Positions 58,307 to 64,000 of a DNA stretch of 64,000 nucleotides are shown in pieces. The notes beneath the pieces are model-generated. The model ran no database searches. It worked only from the letters and a program-made list of their open reading frames with translations, and had not been told where the DNA came from. Source of the stretch: Thozetella sp. PMI_491 (Eukaryota > Ascomycota > Sordariomycetes > Chaetosphaeriales > Chaetosphaeriaceae); NCBI GenBank assembly GCA_021432635.1, contig MU270035.1:124001-188000 (forward strand). Reading direction: 5' to 3'. The translations under genes and the position numbers were made by a program. The stretch's first letter is position 1; every line of letters begins with the position of its first letter.

Positions 58307-59557
58307 CTAGAAGAAAGGCGTCGCATCGACGTCGTTCTCGCCCAGGTCGCCAAGGCCCCAGTTGTCCTCCACTGTCTTGGTCAGGCTGTAGTGGTTGTAC
58401 TTGGTGTCGTCGGATGTTCCAACCCTGGTGCTTGGGACGGCTTTGCCTAGAAGCACGGCATACACTCTGTTGGCAAGCGCAAGGTAGTTCTCGCACTCAT
58501 CGAAGGTGAGGATAATCAGTGTGCGGTCCGTGTTGAAATTAGGGTTAGACAGCAGGGGCTCGAGCCAGTTCCGCGCCCAGTTACCAGCCACGGTGACGGA
58601 CGTGTCATGGCCGTCGTTGGCTAAGGAGGATGGAGCGTCAGCTCGGCGATAGACATGCTGTGGCGAAGGGGTCAACTCACTCATATTCGGCGTGATGAAC
58701 ATCCACTGCGGCAGCGTGTTGGCAGCCAGGTCTTGGTTGAACAGCGTGAAGTTCTTGGACTTGGCCAGCCGGTTGTAGTCCTGCGTCACCGAGTCGTAGC
58801 TCATCAAGGGGCTATGTGCCCTATCGTTAGCAGGGGTCTTGGCAGCTTTCAATAAACGCTGTCAGAATTCTCCTTACTTATGTTTCCTCACGTAGTCGTT
58901 GGCTCCGTTCTGCTGGTTCACGAAGTCTGCCTCGAAGCCGGAGTAGGGCATGTCTAGGACCGGCACATGTTAGCCATATCGCTGGAGAGGTCGCGCTGCT
59001 CGCCTTGTGGGACGATTGAAGTATGACTGCTCCTACGCACCTTCCTGGTAGACGCTCCAGCTGACCCCCTTGTCATCGAGGAGATCAACGATAGTCTTGG
59101 TGTCGGCGCCAATTCGAGTGAAGGTGTCGAGCAACACACCATGCGTGCTTGCTCCCACCGCCGCAACGTAGTTAGGCTAAGTCTCTGTCAGAAGCAGAGC
59201 AGTAAAGAGGCCCTGTCAGGCTAGCGTACCTGCGAGGGATGCGTGATAGCATGGTAGTTGGTGAGTGTAACCCCGAGTGTCCCGAGGTACGCAAGGTTGG
59301 CTGAGACGCGACAAGGTGTCAGCGAAGAACGCGAGCGATCCTAGCCTCAGGATTGCATGGCACATACGGTCTCCGGCCGCGATGTCAAAGTCTTGGTTCT
59401 CCAAGAAGATCTGAACAAACCGGTCAAACGTCTTGCCGGCGACATTGCTCGTCGGGCTCAAGGTCAACGCGGTGGCGGCGGCGGCGGCAACCGAGGCTGT
59501 CGCGGTAGCCGTGTAGGCTAGCTCGCCGCCAGCCGTCGAGGATTGTCCGCTTCCCAT
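58307..59557 (-). CDS. Phosphoesterase-family acid phosphatase
   Basis: Six exons (59557-59368, 59300-59230, 59176-59041, 58953-58878, 58811-58681, 58620-58307) give 305 aa. The motifs are those of the phosphoesterase (PF04185-type) acid phosphatases of fungi: FVQIFLENQDFD with the metal-binding Glu-Asn, LTNYHAITHPSQPNY, VDLLDDKGVSW, EDMPYSG, FITPNMTNDGHDT, and LTFDECENY. The family releases phosphate from organic phosphates, normally outside the cell. The N-terminus is odd: the first in-frame ATG is followed by a Ser/Thr/Ala-rich stretch, not a clear signal peptide, and no ATG upstream in the same frame was found. A missed upstream exon or loss of secretion are both possible. Every exon join restores a conserved motif, which supports the model. 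Confidence 0.82.
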
Positions 59558-60521
59558 GGTGTTGAACTTGCGCGACGTATTCGCAGCACGACAGCCTAGC
59601 GATCGAGGTAGGGGAGAGTGGTGACCTCTGGGCGACCTCTGGGGGACAAGAACAATGGTCGTCCTTTCGCACCACGGCAAGGCAATGGGGTGGGCTAGTA
59701 TATTAATCCCCTCCTCCTGACTGGCACCACGGGCATGTGCCTGACTTGAGGTAGCATGCGCCGGCTCAGGGGTCGCGATTTAAACCCCGGGGGGTCCATG
59801 GACTGCCGGGCTTAGCATCGCCCCGGTCCCCCCAATCAGTCACCGAGGGCGGGCGGCCGCCGAATTAGTGCCAAGCACCGGCCGGCATTCTCACCCCATC
59901 TGGATCTTGAGTGGATGGCGATCGCTACCATGACCCCTGGCCCCTGAGCATAAGGGCCCCATACGGACTGAGTAGTTGGGTAACATCGCCCAATCAAGAC
60001 GGCCAGGAGCTTAAGCAGCCCGAAAGGAGAGCTTTGGACGCGGAATGGTTCGTTGGAGCTGCGCCATTGGACAACACTGGAACGACAAGCCGGCTTGATC
60101 AATCAAGACAGTGGCGAAGGAGGGAGCAAGGGGAGGTTATAGATGAGGTGGAGCATTTGCTCTCAATTTTTTTTTTTTCATTTTGTATTCTGTCTTGCAG
60201 GTCAGGCCTACCTGTCCTACACGTGTACAATGCATTGTTGGATTGTTGGAAAGGGCCGAGATCCTTTAGGCCTCCAATGTCGGGGATGGCACAGGCTTCT
60301 TCGCGCATTTAGCGAGTGGGAGGGGGCTTTACCGCCACACACCCCACCATTCTGCACCGCCTAGTTCTAATCTAGCAACTAGAGTCTAGAGCAACTTAAA
60401 CTTTTGTAGCTAGGCACGAGCCGCAAGGGCCACCTCCACGACAACAAACCCCGAGTCCCGGGAATCACATGTCGTGGCTTGTTACCAGCAGGCTCGCGCC
60501 AGCTGTCGAACAGCCCTGGCC
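59558..60521. other. Intergenic region between divergent genes
   Basis: It separates the starts of the phosphatase (minus) and the METTL16-like gene (plus), so it should hold both promoters. A T-run lies at 60168-60178. A TAATATA-like box at about 59697-59706 could serve the phosphatase gene. No gene was seen. Confidence 0.45.
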
Positions 60522-62162
60522 ATGCAAGCCATGGCAGAGCCTGGCTCTTCGGGCGTGGGCTCGAAAAAGAGGAAGATTGGTGCGACTGCAGCCGGCGACG
60601 ACCTTGATAACCTCGCGCCATCAGACGGCCTGATCCCCTCTTCGTCTCTGAATCGGCGCCATCCTGGTCGTCATGCGAGGAACGATGCTTACTATCGCCA
60701 TCTCTACACCTCTGAGATTGACTTTCGGGAGCTTGGGAGGCTAGACCCGGCCTTCAGAGCCCGGTGAGTTGCACCTAGGTTGCATTACCGCTTTGCGCCT
60801 TCGGACGGCTGACACGAGACACCGCAAATGCAGCTTGAACGAGAATGGGCAGCTGGACTTCACCGACCCCGCTGCCGTCATGCAGCTCACCAAGACACTG
60901 CTCGAGCAGGATTTTGGGCTGGTGGTAGACTTACCCGATGATAGGCTTTGTCCTCCAGTAAGTTTCTGGCTCACCACTGCATCGCCAGATGCTTTCTCCC
61001 GCCGGCTAACCGCATCACCAGGTGCCCAACCGCCACAACTACATCCTATGGCTCAAGGATTTGCTGGATACTTCATCGCATGGCGACCTGCACCACAGGA
61101 TCTGTGGCCTAGATATTGGCACGGGTGCGAGCTGTATCTACCCCCTCCTGGGGACAGCCCAGCGCCCATGGCACTTTCTCGCCACTGGTAAGCATACATT
61201 CCGATGCTCTGCTGCCCGTTACTGACGGTAGATGCGTAGACATTGACGAGAGAAGCTTGAGGTATGCTCAAGGAAACGTAACCCGGAACGGGCTAGACGA
61301 CCGCATCAGGCTTTTGAAGCGTAGCGTGTCGGATGTCATGATCCCGCTGGACGAGGCAGGCGTCGATTCGCTCGACTTTGTCATGACCAACCCACCATTT
61401 TATGAATCTGTCAAGGAGATGGATGCCTCGGCCAAAGCCAAGGCCAAACCGCCTAGCTCCGCCTGCACGGGGACGTCGTTTGAGATGATCTGCCAAGGCG
61501 GTGAGCTTGCCTTTGTGCGCCGCATACTGGAGGAATCCAAGCGGCTCCGCACTCGCGTGCAGTGGTATACCTCCATGTTCGGGAAACTAGACAGCCTGAA
61601 GACGTTCGTGGCCGATCTCCAGGCATGCGGGGTGGACAACTGGGCCGTCACGGAATTCGTACAGGGGAACCGCACGAAGCGGTGGGCGGTGGCCTGGAGC
61701 TACGGACCAATGCGGCCGGCGCAGAGTGTCGCCCGGGGTATGGACCCCCATGTGGCGAAGAAGTTCCTGCCGCCTGTCGCCGAGGTGGCGATGCTCGCCT
61801 GGCCGGCGCAGAAGGAGGTCGGGGCCCTGGTGGACCGGGTTAACGAGTCAGTCGGAGCGTTACAGCTTATATCGTGGCAGTGGAACCAGGAGGCCCTCAG
61901 AGGGGTCGGCCGCGCGCGAGAGAATGTCTGGAGCAGGGCGTGGAAGAGAAAGCAGATTTTTGGAATCGACACGAAGAATGAGGTTTCCAGAGCTGAGGGC
62001 TCCGGTAAAGGAGGGTCGGAAGAATGTAGGCTAGGGTTTGCGATCACGATCCGCGTCGGGCGAGAGCAGACGACAATGACGTTGCGCTGGGTCGAGGGCC
62101 ACGACCAGCCGCTATTTGACAGCTTCGGGGGCTTCCTTAAAAACAAAGTCGCTGGTCTCTAG
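60522..62162 (+). CDS. METTL16: METTL16-type RNA N6-adenosine methyltransferase
   Basis: Four exons (60522-60763, 60834-60957, 61022-61187, 61240-62162) give 484 aa. The N-terminus has KKRK, a likely nuclear signal, then HARNDAYYRHLYTSEIDFRELG, typical of the family. The Rossmann domain carries VPNRHNYILWL, motif I GLDIGTGASCIYPLLG, the acidic DIDERSLRYA, and the catalytic NPPF (228-231). The segments KLDSLKTFV and VTEFVQGNRTKRW continue the Methyltransf_10 fold. METTL16 homologues methylate A43 of U6 snRNA at the 5' splice-site recognition element, and fission yeast has one; that role is inferred. The C-terminal part is divergent. A second ATG at 60531 is in frame. Confidence 0.86.
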
Positions 62163-62411
62163 CATTTGACTACTCTACGACGTTTTCTGCACTTAGGAAG
62201 ATAGCCATCAAGGCAGGCTGTGGCTACGTAGCTCAAGGTAGAGATAGCTATATTGCCTGTTGCTGTCGCATGTGGGGCTGCATTATAGCTCCACGGGGCT
62301 TAAAACCCAGAACTGGGTGCCCCCTCACTTAGCACTTAGCCACCAGGAGCTGTCGACGGCATCCCGTTTCCTGAAACATATCGGCGTTTGACTGGCGAAA
62401 TCCTTTTCAAC

Positions 62412-63335
62412 ATGGAGTACCAATACTTTTCTGCAAACGACGGCTGCCGCCTGGCCTTCCAAACCTCCCTACCGGGAGGAACTTCCCAGGGCGCTCGCGG
62501 GCGCTGCATCCTCCTGATGCACGGCTTCAGCGGCTCCAGCGAGTACTTCCGGCACAACGCCGCCGCTCTCGCGGGGCGACATTGGGTCGTCGCGCCAGAC
62601 ATGCGCGGCCACGGCAAATCAGACCACCCCCCCGGCGGCTACCACGTCGCCCGCCTCGCCGCCGATCTGCGGGAGCTGATTGTGCATCTCCGGACGGCCG
62701 CGGGGTCGTCTATCAAGTTCGTTCCGGTGGGATGCTCCATCGGCGCCGCCGTGCTGTGGACGTATGTCGAGCTATTTGGTGATGCAGACTTTGCCGGCCT
62801 CGTCTTCGTCGACCAGGCGCCGCTGCAGAACCGCTCGCCCCGCGGCAGCTGGGACGAGACCAAGGCGCACTACGGCTGCTACGATGCGCAGACGACGGCC
62901 GGCGCACAGCGCGCCTGGACGCAGGACACAGCCAACGCCCACCGCGGCCTAGTCCAGGAGTGCCTAGGCTATTACCAGGGGAAGCCTGGCGATGCGCCAT
63001 CCGAGGAGCGCAAGGCCGAGGACATGGCCTTCTTCACGCGGATCAGCGCCGAGTGCGACCCCGAGTGGCTGGCGCTGCTGATCGCCGACCATACGGCGTA
63101 CGACCACCGCGAGGCGATCGAGCTGATCCGAGCGCCGACGCTGGTCATGATGGGAAGGTACTCGGGGTGCTTCTCGCTCGACGGCATGCGTGAGACGGTG
63201 CGCCGTGCTAACCAAGGGAAGAACGCCGAGGTAGCGAAGGAGTCAGTGTTCGAGTGCGGTCACTGGCTGTTCTACGAAGATCCGGAGCGCTTCAATGGCG
63301 AGATTCTCGCATTTGTAGATCAAGCTGAGGAATAG
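62412..63335 (+). CDS. Alpha/beta hydrolase
   Basis: A single exon encodes 307 aa. The fold is clear: the oxyanion motif HGFSGSSEYF, then DMRGHGKSDHP, the nucleophile elbow VGCSIGA with Ser109, and the catalytic His284 in ECGHWLFYEDP. The acid should lie in the cap/beta-7 region; the usual G-x-x-D after the VMMG strand reads GRYSG here, so the exact Asp/Glu is uncertain. No signal peptide is seen, so it is probably cytosolic. It resembles the broad group of epoxide-hydrolase, haloperoxidase and esterase-like proteins; the substrate cannot be named. It follows the METTL16-like gene on the same strand after 249 bp. Codon use is strongly GC3-biased. Confidence 0.88.
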   Translation: MEYQYFSANDGCRLAFQTSLPGGTSQGARGRCILLMHGFSGSSEYFRHNAAALAGRHWVVAPDMRGHGKSDHPPGGYHVARLAADLRELIVHLRTAAGSSIKFVPVGCSIGAAVLWTYVELFGDADFAGLVFVDQAPLQNRSPRGSWDETKAHYGCYDAQTTAGAQRAWTQDTANAHRGLVQECLGYYQGKPGDAPSEERKAEDMAFFTRISAECDPEWLALLIADHTAYDHREAIELIRAPTLVMMGRYSGCFSLDGMRETVRRANQGKNAEVAKESVFECGHWLFYEDPERFNGEILAFVDQAEE

Positions 63336-63767
63336 ATATTGCCGTGAGCCAGGGCCCTTTTTTTAAGCTACTGGACCCCATCACAGACGAGAAGACACGA
63401 AGCGTCTAACCACGGCCGCTTCGTGGCCAAATAACCACGAGCAATGCACAGGCATCTGCAGCATCCTGGGGGCCCACGTTCTGTATATATATATATATCT
63501 AAGTTCAGCTCACGTATCTCACAGTCGGCCTAAGACGGAATTCTGTTTACGGAGCCAGGGGCTTGGGGGCATCGTTGGGCTGGGGTGTACCTATTACATA
63601 TTACATAAGCTCACATCACCTCTGCCAGCCGGCCAACGACATGCCCTGCTATTTTTCTTTGAGGCTCTCAAAAATTCCCCAAAGCCCCCCCCAAAAAAGC
63701 TCTCGGCCTTCCTCGAAGCTCCTTCCAAGCTTCCATAATTTCCACAACGCGGCCCAAGCCTGCCAAG
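63336..63767. other. Intergenic region upstream of the XAP5-like gene
   Basis: It holds a (TA)n run and, from about 63660, a C- and A-rich leader before the start codon at 63768. No gene was seen. Confidence 0.5.
63484..63498. repeat. (TA)n dinucleotide run
   Basis: About seven TA units lie 270 bp upstream of the XAP5-like start codon. The run may double as a TATA-rich promoter element, but it is far from the start codon. Confidence 0.7.
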
Positions 63768-64000
63768 ATGTCGGACTCAACGAACTCTCGCTTCAAGGCG
63801 CAGAATCAGACGACGAACGAGAGGTTGTCATCCAACACGGTCGGTCTTGTCGCGCTCTCCGACTTCCGCAAGCGACGCGCCGAGGTCCTCGAACAGCAGG
63901 AACGAGAAGCACGCGAAGCCGCCTTTGCGACTCCGGACCGCTCGATGACCACGACCCCGAAGAACGCAAGCGACAATAGCGAGTCGGAGCGGAAGTCCAA
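63768..64000 (+). CDS. Probable XAP5/FAM50-family protein, N-terminal part (cut by window end)
   Basis: Seventy-seven codons are visible from ATG 63768. After a polar start comes NTVGLVALSDFRKRRAEVLEQQERE, which matches the N-terminal signature of XAP5/FAM50 nuclear proteins as I know it (NTVGLV, then a basic-acidic helix). A Thr/Ser-rich stretch follows. The family is linked to transcription and splicing. The XAP5 domain itself would lie beyond the window. The start context (CCAAGATGTC) is good. Confidence 0.6.
   Translation, partial: MSDSTNSRFKAQNQTTNERLSSNTVGLVALSDFRKRRAEVLEQQEREAREAAFATPDRSMTTTPKNASDNSESERKS

Noticed and set aside
1-64000. tRNA genes, rRNA, CRISPR arrays, complete transposons
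   Set aside because: No T-loop plus cloverleaf arrangement, no regular spaced repeats, and no transposase or reverse transcriptase motifs were recognised. A tRNAscan or repeat search could still reveal short items.

Overview
The window reads as nuclear DNA of a filamentous ascomycete, most likely a sordariomycete-type Pezizomycotina. The genes have short introns (mostly 50-130 nt) with GT-AG ends and clear CTAAC/CTGAC branch points. The content is typical of such fungi: a Zn(II)2Cys6 regulator, a P450, an UMTA-type methyltransferase, secreted GH28 and GH45 enzymes, a DUF7708 NLR-like protein and DUF7025 AAA+ ATPases. There are no bacterial operons, no CRISPR array, no rRNA and no tRNA that I could see. 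One assembly gap lies at 24737-25241. All exon coordinates were worked out by hand from splice sites and reading phase, and each multi-exon model closes in frame. Domain names come from motif recognition, not from database searches.

Left part (1-25 kb), accessory in character. A DUF7025 AAA+ ATPase, cut by the window edge, is divergently paired with a six-exon DUF7708 protein that has a degenerate NACHT-like region. A 3.1 kb gene-free stretch follows, then an 11-exon secreted subtilisin-like protease. From 11 to 16.8 kb lie an intact UMTA-type methyltransferase, an intact P450, an SDR fragment and an O-methyltransferase pseudogene with its SAM-binding domain deleted. This looks like the remains of a secondary-metabolism cluster. 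After that come a secreted DUF1254/DUF1214 protein, a 63-residue cysteine-rich secreted protein, a seven-exon GH28 pectinase-like gene and a TPR-repeat relic that runs into the gap.

Middle part (25-50 kb), mostly metabolism and transport. It holds a 12-TM amino-acid/GABA-type permease, ribose-5-phosphate isomerase with a possible mitochondrial leader, and a Zn2Cys6 transcription factor behind a 5.5 kb GC-rich gene-free region. Next are a JEN-type monocarboxylate:proton symporter that needs a 4-nt microexon, a GH45 endoglucanase convergent with it, and a YVC1-type (TRP-like) cation channel.

Right part (50-64 kb), more housekeeping in character. It holds a complete DUF7025 AAA+ ATPase (963 aa) with a long charged N-terminus, a phosphoesterase-type acid phosphatase without an obvious signal peptide, a METTL16-type RNA m6A methyltransferase, an alpha/beta hydrolase, and the start of a probable XAP5/FAM50 gene cut by the window end.

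The genes do not form one pathway. Three themes recur: plant-wall and extracellular degradation (subtilase, GH28, GH45, phosphatase), carbon and nitrogen uptake (permease, JEN carrier), and fungal STAND/AAA proteins of the kind associated with nonself recognition.
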